From Scytonema tolypothrichoides VB-61278 (lineage in GTDB: Bacteria > Cyanobacteriota > Cyanobacteriia > Cyanobacteriales > Nostocaceae): a DNA stretch of 41,135 nt. Positions 23,961 to 33,731 of this stretch are shown piece by piece. The translations under genes were made by a program, and so were the position numbers. How positions within the stretch are numbered: position 1 is the first letter of the stretch; every line of letters begins with the position of its first letter. Below the pieces are notes generated by a model, which was given only the letters and a program-made list of their open reading frames with translations, was not told the origin of the DNA and searched no databases. Where the stretch lies: positions 1,254,478 through 1,295,612 of the forward strand of contig NZ_JXCA02000001.1 in assembly GCF_000828085.3 (NCBI RefSeq), given 5' to 3'.

Positions 23961-24332
23961 ATTGAATAAACTGCTGAGGCAAGAAAGCCCAGAAGTAAAG
24001 GTTACATGGTAAATATGTGTGGGATTTTATACCAATTTGCGTTCATACATCTTACTGCTTTCTCTCCCTTGTCTCCCTTGTCTCTTCAACAGGTGATATC
24101 TCTGAACGCAACTCCGTATTAGAATTAATTTAGCATCATGCAACTTTGATTACAGCGGATTGCAAGTTAATGGAGTACACGCTGCCCCTAATTCCTAGAG
24201 GGAACCCCAAGTTCCCCAACCCTCAGCTTGGCAAGGGGATGGTGCCCGATCAGGCGGGTGAGGTATGCTACTTCACTTCAATAAATGCTGTATTTTTTGC
24301 TACTTATCTAGGCACGGTACTGAAGCATTCGC
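23961..24332. other. Spacer between tkt terminator and the zinc-ribbon gene
   Basis: No gene is supported. TTGCGTTCA (24037-24045) and TGAACGCAA (24103-24111) form a 9-bp inverted repeat around pyrimidine-rich sequence, a common cyanobacterial dispersed repeat type. A GC-rich palindromic block (CCCTAATTCC...GGGTGAGG, about 24183-24270) follows. Confidence 0.5.
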
Positions 24333-24689
24333 CTAACCAAAGGTATTGAGTCTGATAATCGGCTGCTGCTGTGGCTCCAACAACTTAGGCTTGTTGCTCA
24401 AAGCCTCAGACTGGGTGATTATCTGCTGGAGTTCTGGGCTTTGGATGGCGTTTTTCTTGTGCATAAGACTTATGATTCCTCTAGCTTGATAAAGTGGCAT
24501 TTCTTGGTAACAGTGACTACAACGCCAGTAAATTCCTCTCAAGCCTATATGACGAAGCAAAGTGTATGAGCAGCAAGGACAAATGGACTCACCGAGCGTG
24601 GGTTGCCAGGTATATATGGCTGTATTTTCCTGCCTGCTCCCTGTTATAGAACGAGAGAGCGGTTGAAGAGACTTATTTAATAATTGCAT
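24333..24689 (-). CDS. Hypothetical zinc-ribbon protein
   Basis: This 118-residue protein contains two cysteine pairs, CPCC (38-41) and CSHC (57-60), separated by about 15 residues (SYTLLRHIGLRGIYWR), a treble-clef or zinc-ribbon layout. The C-terminal half is Gln/Pro-rich. It resembles small conserved hypothetical proteins of cyanobacteria with unknown role; nucleic-acid or protein binding through the zinc site is plausible. ATG start at 24689. No operon partner is evident. Confidence 0.6.
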   Translation of the reverse strand: MQLLNKSLQPLSRSITGSRQENTAIYTWQPTLGESICPCCSYTLLRHIGLRGIYWRCSHCYQEMPLYQARGIISLMHKKNAIQSPELQQIITQSEALSNKPKLLEPQQQPIIRLNTFG

Positions 24690-24829
24690 TTTTTGACCTA
24701 ATTTTTGTTAATAGCTAGCTCAATTTTCACTCTGAGCACCAACCATTTCTAATTGAATTTATGGGGATTTTTGTTCTGAAATTCTAAAACTTTCGTTTTT
24801 TGCTCCCTAAAGCTTTTAAGCATTTAGCT

Positions 24830-24997
24830 ATGTCTTTTTTCCTTAATGACTTTGACTCTAAAGCCACAAAACGAGCAAAGTTAAATGAGACAACTATGGA
24901 AATTAAAGCAAAATTTCTAGAAACGGCAGGGGAGTATGGGATCCGCTCACGTAAGCATGGCAATTGTCTAATTCAACCTCATAAAAACTCGCGGTAA
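24830..24997 (+). CDS. Hypothetical 55-residue protein
   Basis: A short frame with an ATG at 24830 encodes a charged, mostly helical peptide (FDSKATKRAKLNETTMEIK) ending in a basic tail. No family is recognised and no ribosome binding site is clear. It may be a real small protein, a remnant or chance. Confidence 0.25.
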   Translation: MSFFLNDFDSKATKRAKLNETTMEIKAKFLETAGEYGIRSRKHGNCLIQPHKNSR

Positions 24998-25075
24998 GTG
25001 TGCAAAAGAAAGCACCTTCAGGTCAGGAAAGAAACACGACCCGGAACTTTTAAGTACCGTCCCCCTTGCGGAGTT

Positions 25076-25104
25076 GAATAAGCACTACTGAGTAGTACTT
25101 ATTC
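25076..25104. terminator. 13-bp inverted repeat downstream of the MCP gene
   Basis: GAATAAGCACTAC (25076-25088) pairs with GTAGTACTTATTC (25092-25104) at 12 of 13 positions around a 3-nt loop. It lies about 145 bp past the stop of the minus-strand chemoreceptor gene and could end its transcript. Confidence 0.4.
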
Positions 25105-25248
25105 AGTTTCCTGTATGGCAATGTGTCTATGGCGTAGTCACTTAGCCGAAAATAATTCTCTTTAGTTAAAGCATAGCATGGAATATGTGATTACGCTTGG
25201 CTGTTGAATGACGAGAATTGGGAGTGACTTCATCAGAATTCACTTGAT

Positions 25249-27951
25249 TCAACCTACGCCAGTTTTAAACAGACTGACTGATGCTTGTAATTGCTGTGCT
25301 ACTTCTACAGTTTGTTGTAAAGAAGTTGAGACAACACCAGATGAATTAGCAGTGCGTTCTGAAGTTTTGGTAATTTCCTTGATCAAAAGAGCGACAGCTT
25401 GGGAAGTGTCAGCTTGAGACACTGTTGTTTGAGAAATTGATTGAACTAAGTTGTCAATTTGACGAGATACTTTTACAATTGTCTCCATGCTTTGCTTAAC
25501 GTCTTTGACTAGCTCAGCGCTTTCTACTACCTGAGTCGTTCCTTGTTCTATCGTCTGGATAACTGCATTAGTTTCTAATTGGATATTTTCTGCAATTTGT
25601 TCAATTTCTTGAGTTGCTTCGGCTGACTGTACTGCTAAGCGACCAACTTCGTGAGCCATAACAATAAAACCCTGATATTGTTCACCTGCACGCGTCGCTT
25701 CAAGACCAGCATTGATAGCTAATAAATTGGTTTGTAATGCAATTTCGTTAATCAAAGTCACAACTTTTGAAATTTCTTGAGATGATTCGCCAAAATGTTT
25801 TATCCTTGTGGCTGTTTCAGTAATTGTTTTTTCCAAATTAAAGATGCTAGATGCAGTACGTTCCATTGCTTCACCTGCACTCAAAGCAGTATTGGCAGAC
25901 GTACGAGCTACTTGTGCTGCTTGAGAAGCGTTATTGGCGACTTCTTGAATGGAGAAATTCATTTGATTTACCAACTCAAGGGTGCGGCTAATTTCTTCAG
26001 CTTGTTGGAGTGCTTCATCTGCTAAGTGACGAATCGCATCAGAGTTTTCCCCCACAGAAACATTGACCTGTATAGCTGCTTGTTTCACTTGAAGGACTAA
26101 TTGTTGCAAGCTTTCGATAATGGTATTGAAAAAGTTGGCTACTATTCCAATTTCACCGGTTGTCATTTGAGATCGAACTCTCAGGTCACCTTTGGCTACC
26201 TCTTTAACGTCATCAGTAAGTTCCATAAGCTGACGTTGGAGAAATTCTTTGCTGTGCCTCAATTCTTCCTCCGCTTGTTTGCGTGAAGTAATGTCAGTTT
26301 GCACCCCAATAAAATTTATCACTTGTCCCGTGACGTCTCGTGCTGGCGCAATACTTAATTCACACCAGAATGGGGTACCGTCTTTACGGTAATTCTTAAT
26401 CACAACATGACATTCTTGCTCTTGTCGCAACGCGTTGCGTAATTGTTCAATAGTCTGTGGATTAGTGTCAGGTCCTTGCAAAAATCGGCAGTTGCGTCCC
26501 AGAACTTCTTGTGGTGAATATCCGGTGATGGTTTCAAATGCAGGATTGCAAAAGATGATAGGATTATCTTCCTGACGAGGGTCTGTTATCACAATGGCAT
26601 TGCTGGCAGCGGCGATCGCACGGTCACGTACCCGCAGCACTTCCTGTGCAGCATTGAGTTCATGCAAAAGATTTGCTTGTTCTAAAGCAAGGCTTACTTG
26701 AATGGCTAATTGCCCAAATAAATCAATTTCTAACTGCTGCCAATTCCGAGGTTCAGAACATTGGTGAGCAAACAATAAACCCAAAAGCCGATGTCCACTT
26801 AGCAGAGGTGCAACCAAAATCGCCTTGATTTGAAAGCGTTCAAGAATTTCTCGGTAAGAGTCTGTAAAATTTACCTCAGAAATGTTGTTTATGGCCCGGA
26901 CTTGACCATCTTTATACATTTGTTTGTACATTTCAATGTCATCTTTGCCAAACGGAGCAAAGACAGTTCTTCCTAAAGTTTTTATCCAACCCTTTGCTAC
27001 TGACTCGGCAATGATTGTACCACCCCAGTCAGCATTGAAGCGATAGATGATCACGCGGTCTGTGTTCAGTGCTTTTCTGATTTCATTCACCGCTGTGTTG
27101 AGGACATCCTCTAACTTGAGAGAACGCCAAATACGCAAGGTAATGTCCATGAATAGCTGCGAACGTTGAGCTTCTTGCTGTTCGAGTAATAGTGTTTGGG
27201 AAACCATTCGCCGTTCCACAAAGGAAGTTAGCAGTGTGAAACTTAGGATAATCAGAGTACTAACGCCAATACTTACAGCTAACACAGGCAAGGATACTTG
27301 CACGGTTGTGACTGTCCCAGTCACTCTGGTTGGTTTAAAAGAGGCAGCTGCCATCCCTGTGTAATGCATCCCGGAAATTGCAATTGCCATGACGAACGCA
27401 CTCAAAATCTTGCGTCGCCTAAGCGTTTTTCCCGTTTGCAAACGCAGTTGGAAAGCAATCCACAGCGCGATCATCGATGCACCGATGGCGATCGCCACAG
27501 AAACCATAAACAGTAGTGGATCATAGTGAGTCGTTGCTTCTATCCGCATTGCTGCCATGCCAATGTAGTGCATAGACGCAATACCAATGCCCATTAACAC
27601 ACCACCAGCCTGGAATTGCTGCGTATTTAAGACTGGGCGACTGGCAAGGAAAAGCGCACCTCCAGAAGCAACAATAGCAGGCAGCACGGAAAGCACCACA
27701 CTCAACGCGTCATAGCCCATCGATATTGGTAAACTGAGGGCAAGCATGGCAACAAAGTGCATTGACCAGATACCAATTCCCATAACAACTGCACCGCCAA
27801 TTAACCAAGCTAGTCTTGCTTTTGCTTTCGCTACTGTTATTTGCCCAGCCAAATCAACAGCAGTGTACGAAGCAAGGACAGCTATGACAATTGAAAGGGC
27901 AACAAGAAATGGATTGTAAGTACTATTCATCGCCACGTCTGCCTGCAACAT
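25249..27951 (-). CDS. MHYT-GAF-LOV-HAMP-MCP chemoreceptor
   Basis: A 900-residue receptor. Residues 1-240 form a seven-helix MHYT domain with three [17 protein letters not shown] motifs whose His/Met residues are proposed to bind copper. A GAF domain lies at about 275-430. A PAS domain of LOV type (446-560) has GRNCRFLQG, where Cys488 is the residue that forms a flavin adduct in blue light. A HAMP-like linker (about 575-630) precedes a methyl-accepting signalling domain (640-890) with the hairpin tip [17 protein letters not shown]. The GAF lacks the CH pair of bilin-binding cyanobacterial GAFs. It probably signals to CheA/CheW from the inner membrane in response to light and a ligand. ATG at 27951; a second in-frame ATG is at 27930. 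Confidence 0.85.
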   Translation of the reverse strand: MLQADVAMNSTYNPFLVALSIVIAVLASYTAVDLAGQITVAKAKARLAWLIGGAVVMGIGIWSMHFVAMLALSLPISMGYDALSVVLSVLPAIVASGGALFLASRPVLNTQQFQAGGVLMGIGIASMHYIGMAAMRIEATTHYDPLLFMVSVAIAIGASMIALWIAFQLRLQTGKTLRRRKILSAFVMAIAISGMHYTGMAAASFKPTRVTGTVTTVQVSLPVLAVSIGVSTLIILSFTLLTSFVERRMVSQTLLLEQQEAQRSQLFMDITLRIWRSLKLEDVLNTAVNEIRKALNTDRVIIYRFNADWGGTIIAESVAKGWIKTLGRTVFAPFGKDDIEMYKQMYKDGQVRAINNISEVNFTDSYREILERFQIKAILVAPLLSGHRLLGLLFAHQCSEPRNWQQLEIDLFGQLAIQVSLALEQANLLHELNAAQEVLRVRDRAIAAASNAIVITDPRQEDNPIIFCNPAFETITGYSPQEVLGRNCRFLQGPDTNPQTIEQLRNALRQEQECHVVIKNYRKDGTPFWCELSIAPARDVTGQVINFIGVQTDITSRKQAEEELRHSKEFLQRQLMELTDDVKEVAKGDLRVRSQMTTGEIGIVANFFNTIIESLQQLVLQVKQAAIQVNVSVGENSDAIRHLADEALQQAEEISRTLELVNQMNFSIQEVANNASQAAQVARTSANTALSAGEAMERTASSIFNLEKTITETATRIKHFGESSQEISKVVTLINEIALQTNLLAINAGLEATRAGEQYQGFIVMAHEVGRLAVQSAEATQEIEQIAENIQLETNAVIQTIEQGTTQVVESAELVKDVKQSMETIVKVSRQIDNLVQSISQTTVSQADTSQAVALLIKEITKTSERTANSSGVVSTSLQQTVEVAQQLQASVSLFKTGVG

Positions 27952-28314
27952 CTTGTTAACCTCACTTTAGCTCTTTGTAAAACAGCAAACAAAACATGAG
28001 TACTGTTATCACTTTCATCAAGTGCAGCACACTCATGAATTGGAAAAATTTTGACCACTAAGTTCGGTAGATGCAATCACTCTTTTGAAAATAGCAGATG
28101 CAAATAGTATCTGTCTCACTTGTGAGACAGTCTTACGAGTTTTCCACTACAGCAATGTCTATTTTATAACTTCATTTTGATTAAGAAAAGATTAAACCTG
28201 ATTTAACTGTCAAAGTCAAGTCGTTGTTATTACAACATACAACTTGAAACAATTAATGTCTATAGTCGTGTTTTTAAGTAGCAAATAGCCGCGTGCTTGC
28301 TTTATAAAAATCAG
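27952..28314. other. Spacer upstream of the chemoreceptor gene
   Basis: No gene is supported. It should hold the promoter of the chemoreceptor gene and the 3' region beyond nothing else on this strand, since the OmpA-like gene ends on the far side. One inverted repeat is seen at 28111-28130. Confidence 0.45.
28111..28130. promoter_or_regulatory. Possible operator: 10-bp inverted repeat
   Basis: CTGTCTCACT and TGTGAGACAG are adjacent and complementary at 9 of 10 positions. It lies about 160 bp upstream of the chemoreceptor start and could be a regulator site or the terminator stem of a short transcript. Confidence 0.35.
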
Positions 28315-28947
28315 TTACACCTGATGATTTACCAACTTTTGAATAACAATTTCAATCCGACGGTTCCTTTGTCGTCCTGCGGGATTATACGAACTATCAG
28401 ATTTTTGATTTGGTGCTACAGGTTGGGCTTCTCCATAACCCTCTTTTGATATCAAAGACATGTCTATGCCACCTTTTTCACTCAGCCACTTTTGTACTGC
28501 TGCTACCCATTGCTCTGACAATTTTAGGTTATTATCTTTAGACCCCTTAGAGTCAGTATGTCCTAGAATTTGTAGCCAAGTGTGACGATAATGATTATTG
28601 ATTGCTTGACTGACTTGACGCAACATTTTCTCTGCATCTGGGCGAATCGTATCCTTATTAGAATCAAATAAGATATCTGCTGGCAGGGTGATAATAGTTA
28701 AGTACTGATTTTCCTGAACTAGAATTTGCTCAGATATAATCTCAGGTAAGTTGACTTGCGGATATGTATCCTTAGAAAACTGAACCATGGGAGTTTGGAC
28801 TTTTGAGAACTCTTGTGGAGGTAATTGTGCTTTTAAAAACTCTGTTTGAGGGGGTTCAGTTTTTGCGGTAGCACAATACACAAAATTGTTAGCGACGATT
28901 GTCAGGGCAATAGGCGCTAGGTAAGTGGTGAAACGGAAGGAATGCAT
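28315..28947 (-). CDS. OmpA-like peptidoglycan-binding protein
   Basis: A 210-residue protein with an N-terminal signal segment (1-29), a Gln/Pro-rich linker and a C-terminal OmpA-like domain (about 95-205). The domain shows LFDSNKDTIRPDAEKML, LGHTDSKGS and GRQRNRRIEIVIQ. The Asp and Arg of these motifs bind diaminopimelate of peptidoglycan in family members. There is no outer-membrane barrel, so it is probably a periplasmic or envelope-anchored cell wall linker. A lipobox is not evident. Confidence 0.85.
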   Translation of the reverse strand: MHSFRFTTYLAPIALTIVANNFVYCATAKTEPPQTEFLKAQLPPQEFSKVQTPMVQFSKDTYPQVNLPEIISEQILVQENQYLTIITLPADILFDSNKDTIRPDAEKMLRQVSQAINNHYRHTWLQILGHTDSKGSKDNNLKLSEQWVAAVQKWLSEKGGIDMSLISKEGYGEAQPVAPNQKSDSSYNPAGRQRNRRIEIVIQKLVNHQV

Positions 28948-29070
28948 TTGTTCATAATTTTACCATTTTGGTAAAGCATAGGTCAAATACAAAACAAATG
29001 CTTCTTTCTTAAGTTAGAGGCGATTTTTGTTACTCACGATACTTTTTTAGTCTGAGAAAATAATAACGAA

Positions 29071-29853
29071 TTACGAATTATTTCTCAGCTTTGTACCACA
29101 AACTTTGCAGAATTTAGCATCTGTATCATGGAACGATAAGCCACAACCAGAACAAATTGTTTCTACTTGATTCGCAGTTTTGACTAATCGCTTGATCAAA
29201 TCACCTACTTGCCAAGGAATGAGAGCAATACCTGTTAAGATCATTAATACTGTCAGTAAACGACCTAATTCAGAAATTGGAGTCACATCGCCAAAACCAA
29301 CAGTGGTCATAGTAACTATGGAAAAATAAAAAGCATCCAAAAAAGTCGCAAAATTTTCTGAGTTAACAGGATGCTCTACTTGATAAATTAAACCTGAGTA
29401 GATAAAAATAATCGCAAATAATGTAAATAAGATTCGTGTAGAAACTAAACTGTCTTCTGTGCTGACACCCCAGAAAAATTTATTATCTATAAACCGAATT
29501 AAACGTAAAATTCTGAACCATCGTAGTAGTCGAACAAAGCTGATATCAACGCCACCTAGAAAATAGGGTACAATTGCTATTAAGTCAATCAAAGAATAAA
29601 AACTAAAAATATACTTAATCTTATTTTCCTCACTCCAAACACGGAGTAAATACTCAATAGAAAAAATAAGTAGTACTACCGTATCTATTGAATCTAAAAG
29701 GTTTCGTAAATTATCAGATATATTATAGGTTTGTGCAACAAAAATAACTGATGAGAGTAAAACAAGACTAGCAATAGTTAAATTCACAATTTTACCTATT
29801 GGTGTTTCTAAGTCTTTCAAGTAAAATGCTGTTTTTTCTCTGCTAAGTAACAT
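29071..29853 (-). CDS. Voltage-gated potassium channel with zinc ribbon
   Basis: A 260-residue channel with six membrane segments. S4 carries regularly spaced arginines (FVRLLRWFRILRLIRF, about 106-121). The pore helix and selectivity filter read TMTTVGFGD (filter 184-189), the potassium signature. After S6, a short linker leads to a C-terminal zinc ribbon with Cys234, Cys237, Cys249 and Cys252 (CSGC and CKVC). The channel likely forms a tetramer in the cytoplasmic membrane and carries potassium out on depolarisation; the cytosolic metal-binding tail may assemble or gate it. Compact size matches bacterial Kv channels. No partner gene is linked. Confidence 0.88.
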   Translation of the reverse strand: MLLSREKTAFYLKDLETPIGKIVNLTIASLVLLSSVIFVAQTYNISDNLRNLLDSIDTVVLLIFSIEYLLRVWSEENKIKYIFSFYSLIDLIAIVPYFLGGVDISFVRLLRWFRILRLIRFIDNKFFWGVSTEDSLVSTRILFTLFAIIFIYSGLIYQVEHPVNSENFATFLDAFYFSIVTMTTVGFGDVTPISELGRLLTVLMILTGIALIPWQVGDLIKRLVKTANQVETICSGCGLSFHDTDAKFCKVCGTKLRNNS

Positions 29854-30028
29854 AATTTCCAGAAGTCCCGTCGAACAAATTCAGCAAGAGGAAGAATCTA
29901 CAATTGATTGTGAATCTAAAGACTAGCTTAGCAATAGAAAAAATTTTCTTCAGGTCTGTTGACTTTTGAACGCGTTACCGTAGGATATGCTATATTCTGA
30001 AAAATTCTAATTTGAGACTGCCAAGGTA

Positions 30029-30463
30029 ATGATGAATCAAGAAGATTTTATGCGTTTGGCGTTGGAAGAAGCAAAGAAAGGAGACGCCCCATATGGTGCT
30101 GTGATTGTTAAAGATAACCAAGTGGTTGCTCAAGCTTATAATACTGTGAAGCGAGACAATGACCCTTCTGCTCATGCAGAAATTAATGTCATTCGCAGTT
30201 TAACTACTCAACTTAAAAACCCTTCTTTAGAAGGTTATACCATATATACGACTGGGGAACCTTGTCCGATGTGTGCATCTGCTTGCGTTTGGACTGGTTT
30301 ATCAGAAATTATATACGGTGCTTCTATTGAAGATTTAGTTTCAGTGAATCAATCTCAAATTAACATATCATGTGAAGAGGTGATTATTAAGAGTTTTAGA
30401 AAAATCAAAGTTACAAGAGGTGTTTTAAGAGAAGAGTGTATCAAATTATTTCATAAAAGATAA
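30029..30463 (+). CDS. Nucleoside deaminase
   Basis: A 144-residue enzyme of the cytidine deaminase-like fold. His49 and Glu51 (HAE) plus Cys79 and Cys82 (PCPMC) form the zinc site and proton shuttle. The pattern, with YTTGEPCPMCASA, is closer to guanine deaminase/tRNA deaminase-like proteins than to cytidine deaminase. Guanine or a related purine is the likely substrate, yet it cannot be fixed. Two ATGs (30029 and 30032) are equally possible. It converges with the response regulator gene; their stops are 4 bp apart. Confidence 0.85.
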   Translation: MMNQEDFMRLALEEAKKGDAPYGAVIVKDNQVVAQAYNTVKRDNDPSAHAEINVIRSLTTQLKNPSLEGYTIYTTGEPCPMCASACVWTGLSEIIYGASIEDLVSVNQSQINISCEEVIIKSFRKIKVTRGVLREECIKLFHKR

Positions 30464-30467
30464 ACTT

Positions 30468-31139
30468 TTAATTAGGCTCATTGAAATAGGGTAAAAAAGA
30501 ATTCGCAAAAATTGCAGCTTGGGTGCGATCGCGCAAATCTAAACGATTCAAGATATTTGTGACATGATTCTTCACTGTCCCTTCAGAAATATAAAGTTGT
30601 TGTGCAATTTCTCGGTTACTAGCACCTGTAGCAATCAATCGCAAAACTTCTTTTTCTCTAGGAGTTAATTCAGCTAAGCTCTCTGGTGGAGATAGTGATT
30701 TGGTTGGTGTTACACTAGGAAATTGGGTAAAAAGTTTTTTAACTATCCCTGGTCCCAATTGAGTATATCCTTTGTTAACAGCACGAATAGCAACAGCCAA
30801 CTCTTCTGAAGGTGTATCTTTTAGTAAATAACCCATTGCTCCATTTTGTAAAGCTGTTTTTACATACTCATCATCATCAAAAGTTGTCAGTACTAAAACT
30901 TTAGTTTTGGGAAAACGCTTTTGAATTTCCCGAGTAGCTGCAACACCGTCCATAATAGGCATTCTAATATCCATGAGTACGACATCTGGATACAATTCTT
31001 CAAGAAAATGAATTGCCATTTCTCCATTTTCTGCCTCTCCGACGATTTCTAAATCTTGTTCTAATTCCAATAATGCTTTTAATCCTTGACGAATTAAACT
31101 TTGGTCATCTACAAGTAGAACTTTAATCAGATTAGTCAT
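30468..31139 (-). CDS. NarL-type response regulator
   Basis: A 223-residue regulator. The receiver domain (1-120) has acidic residues Asp11/Asp12, phosphoacceptor Asp57 in VVLMDIRMP and Lys106 in [10 protein letters not shown]. The output is a LuxR/NarL helix-turn-helix (about 155-212) with [20 protein letters not shown] (split here) and [13 protein letters not shown]. It is transcribed just after the sensor kinase gene (25 bp gap), so they form one operon. Target genes are unknown; the divergent Spy-like gene upstream of the kinase is a candidate. Confidence 0.92.
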   Translation of the reverse strand: MTNLIKVLLVDDQSLIRQGLKALLELEQDLEIVGEAENGEMAIHFLEELYPDVVLMDIRMPIMDGVAATREIQKRFPKTKVLVLTTFDDDEYVKTALQNGAMGYLLKDTPSEELAVAIRAVNKGYTQLGPGIVKKLFTQFPSVTPTKSLSPPESLAELTPREKEVLRLIATGASNREIAQQLYISEGTVKNHVTNILNRLDLRDRTQAAIFANSFLPYFNEPN

Positions 31140-31164
31140 TAGTTATTGATTTTCCGTTGTTAAA

Positions 31165-32376
31165 TTAATTTGTGGTAACTTTAGATAAAGGAATATAAGC
31201 TGTTATTGTGCAACCATAACTAGGAGCACTATTAATCTGAAAATGACCATTCAGTGCCAAAGTGCGAGCGCGCATACTTTGAAGTCCAAAACCAGTGGTA
31301 TTTTGTGTTAAATCAAATCCTATACCATTGTCCTCAATTTTCAATTGTAAATTAGTTTTCGTCGTGGTTATTTCTAGTTGAATTTCTGTGGCTTGTGCAT
31401 ACTTACAGATATTTGTGAACGATTCTTGGACAATGCGGTAAACAGCAGTACTAACTTCAACGGGGATTGGGTGAGATAAGTCAATTTGACAAATGGGTGT
31501 AACACCAGTTGAACGTTGAACATTTTCTGCAAGTCCGGCGATCGCCTGTTCCAAAGATTGCTCCTGCAATGGATGAGAACGCATCGTAGACACTGATTGA
31601 CGGACATCTTGTAATGCTTTAGAACCTAACTCTTTTGCCCTGCCTAAAAAAGTTTGTGCTTTTGTTGGATTAGAATTCCAAAGCTTCAACCCAGTTTCTA
31701 ATTGTAAATTCAAAGCTGTGAGAGAGTGTCCTAAGGAATCATGTATTTCACGAGCAATACGATTGCGTTCTTCAAGAGTAGCTTGATTTTCAATTCGCAA
31801 AGCATATTGACGGAGTTTTTCATTAGCCATCGCTAGTTTCTCTCGACTTTCTCGCTCAGATAAAACTGCATTCATTAATAGTAAAACAAATAATAAAGCT
31901 AAGATAAAAACTATCGCAAAGTTTAAATTAAAAAACCAAAAACGCTCTTGTGCTAATGGTGAAAGTGGCATCCGTTCAAAACGACGCCTGAGTGTTAGCA
32001 AAAATAAAATAAATGATAAACCTGTGACGACTAAGCGACCTGGTAACTGAAAAATTAAACAACTGCGAGTTACTAAAATCAGGTCAATAAAAGGAAAGAC
32101 TCTATCACCTTTACCTCCAAAAAGTCCAACTAATACAATTATAAATATTTCCAGGGCGGTGTAAATGACTTTACTTATATGGTTACGAGTTGGTAACCTC
32201 AAACCCATTAACCCAAAAAGCACGAGACTACAAATTGTCAGTTCAGTAAACCCAGTTTGAACTCGATATCGGTAAGATGGTAGAGCTGCTGTAAAAGCAG
32301 TAAACGCCAGCAAGATCCACTCCAAATATAGTAGAAACCGAAAAGGATGATTGTAAAATTGAATCGAACGGCTCAC
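31165..32376 (-). CDS. NarX/LiaS-type sensor histidine kinase
   Basis: A 403-residue membrane kinase. The first 180 residues contain about five or six membrane helices and no large periplasmic domain, as in intramembrane-sensing kinases. A coiled segment leads to the HisKA_3 domain with His212 in ERNRIAREIHDSLGHS. The ATPase domain has the N-box QESFTNICKYA, DNGIGF and GFGLQSMRAR. It phosphorylates the adjacent NarL-type regulator. The gene runs away from the Spy-like gene at 32809, sharing a 430-bp upstream region. Confidence 0.9.
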   Translation of the reverse strand: MSRSIQFYNHPFRFLLYLEWILLAFTAFTAALPSYRYRVQTGFTELTICSLVLFGLMGLRLPTRNHISKVIYTALEIFIIVLVGLFGGKGDRVFPFIDLILVTRSCLIFQLPGRLVVTGLSFILFLLTLRRRFERMPLSPLAQERFWFFNLNFAIVFILALLFVLLLMNAVLSERESREKLAMANEKLRQYALRIENQATLEERNRIAREIHDSLGHSLTALNLQLETGLKLWNSNPTKAQTFLGRAKELGSKALQDVRQSVSTMRSHPLQEQSLEQAIAGLAENVQRSTGVTPICQIDLSHPIPVEVSTAVYRIVQESFTNICKYAQATEIQLEITTTKTNLQLKIEDNGIGFDLTQNTTGFGLQSMRARTLALNGHFQINSAPSYGCTITAYIPLSKVTTN

Positions 32377-32808
32377 AAAAATACACTCAAGCTCAACTAG
32401 TTTTTATAGTAAAACAATAAATCAATACTGTTCAGTTAAGATTTGCTGGTGAAAATTTTAGGTTTTTAGAAACGGGAAGTTATACGAAATTGGGAAAGAT
32501 AAGCTGTTACGTATAAAGCAAGACGGATTCAGAGCGCGCAAAAAACATAAAACTACGTACACAGGAAGATCTACGGTTCATTCTGCATTCTGAGTTTTTT
32601 CACTACTTAAAGCTTACTACACATAAAATTATTGTCATCAAAGAGATAATTTCACAACACAAGGCTTGATGATTGCTTGATGAATTTACTGATTATATAG
32701 ACCATGACTTTAGTCATGGGTCTATTCATGACTTTTTCCTCATGTAACTCTCAAAATTGAACTCATATGATAGTTGTATCAACTAGGAGAAAAACTGGAC
32801 AAACTTGA
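32377..32808. other. Divergent control region, kinase and Spy-like gene
   Basis: No gene is supported in this 432-bp stretch. It separates the divergent kinase and Spy-like genes and so should contain promoters for both. A hairpin at 32697-32725 (ATAGACCATGACT with AGTCATGGGTCTAT, one bulge) lies about 85 bp before the Spy-like start; the downstream repeat TCATGACTTTTT gives it some terminator-like character. Confidence 0.5.
32697..32725. promoter_or_regulatory. Hairpin upstream of the Spy-like gene
   Basis: A 13-bp stem with one bulged G and a 2-nt loop. It could be an operator for the nearby response regulator or a leader structure. No assignment is possible. Confidence 0.35.
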
Positions 32809-33240
32809 ATGAAGATCAAAAACTTATCACTCATTTGTGGAGCGATCGCCCTCAGTTTAACAACAACCTCCTTCGCCGTAAAAGCAGAAGCAAACTCCTC
32901 TTTGCCCTTAGTTGTTGCACAATCTCAGCAAAAAGAAGGACCATTCCAACGTTTGGGACTAACGGATGACCAAAAAGCCAAAATCAAAGAAATTCGTACA
33001 AATACCCGCACTGAAGTTGATAAAATTCTCACCGAACAACAACGTGAACAGTTAAAAACCGCTAGGCAAAACCGCCAGGGAAAAGGTGCGTTTGCGGCTT
33101 TAAATCTTTCTGATGACCAGAAAAACCAACTAAAACAAGTGATGCAGTCACAGAAAACACAAATTGAAGCACTTCTAACCCCAGATCAAAAGCAGCAACT
33201 GCAAAAATACCGCCAGGAAAAGGGTGCTCGTCGTCAGTAA
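32809..33240 (+). CDS. Spy/CpxP-like periplasmic protein
   Basis: A 143-residue protein with a signal peptide (1-27, ending SFAVKAEA) and a helical mature part. Three LTxxQ-type motifs are visible: LTDDQKAKIKEI, LSDDQKNQLKQV and LTPDQKQQLQKY, plus LTEQQREQL. This is the Spy/CpxP family of periplasmic chaperones and stress regulators. High Gln/Lys content fits a soluble helical hairpin. It lies divergent to a sensor kinase-regulator pair, an arrangement reminiscent of cpxP beside cpxRA, though the kinase here is NarX-like. TGAATG: an upstream TGA abuts the ATG. Confidence 0.8.
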   Translation: MKIKNLSLICGAIALSLTTTSFAVKAEANSSLPLVVAQSQQKEGPFQRLGLTDDQKAKIKEIRTNTRTEVDKILTEQQREQLKTARQNRQGKGAFAALNLSDDQKNQLKQVMQSQKTQIEALLTPDQKQQLQKYRQEKGARRQ

Positions 33241-33269
33241 CCTAATCTGTAGTTTAAGTAGGTAGCCGC

Positions 33270-33360
33270 AATTAAATATAAGATAAAACCTCACCCTCAA
33301 TCTCTCTGGGCGAGTTCACCAGAGGGAAGCGGTCGGCTGGGTGAGGTTTTATATTTAATT
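33270..33360. repeat. Long inverted repeat after the Spy-like gene
   Basis: AATTAAATATAA and AAAACCTCACCC (33270-33296, with 3-5 extra bases between) are complementary to the block 33339-33360 (GGGTGAGGTTTTATATTTAATT split here into GGGTGAGGTTTT and ATATTTAATT). The loop is about 42 nt and includes CTCTGG/CCAGAG. It resembles a dispersed GGTGAGG-type repeat and may also terminate the Spy-like transcript. Confidence 0.55.
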
Positions 33361-33444
33361 TGATTCACTTACTTATCACTGAGTTCTTCATCATAGCTAT
33401 GTGAGTTTCTACTAACTTGGCAGTCTAAAAATTAAGTCTTATTG

Positions 33445-33487
33445 AGATCCCCGACAACTTTTACGAAGTCGGGGATCTGGTTTTTTT
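33445..33487 (+). terminator. Strong intrinsic terminator
   Basis: AGATCCCCGAC (33445-33455) pairs with GTCGGGGATCT (33468-33478) and is followed by GG and seven T. It lies about 205 bp past the Spy-like stop and 240 bp before the trmJ-like start, insulating the two. Confidence 0.85.
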
Positions 33488-33731
33488 CAAGAGTCTCGTC
33501 TAGTCAGCATTTCAAATGAGACTGAGAATTATCTTGCGCGAAAACACAGCGTGTTTATGTTTGGAAGTGAAATTGTTTAACAGTTTTTTATCATAGATAT
33601 AGAAACCCCTGTTATTTCTACTTAGCAAGCTTACATAATAAGAACACTCAGAAAATAAAGCTTTGAAGAGAATCAAGATGATAATGGTATTTTCGATAAT
33701 AATTTGAGTAGCACTAAATAACAGAGGGGCA

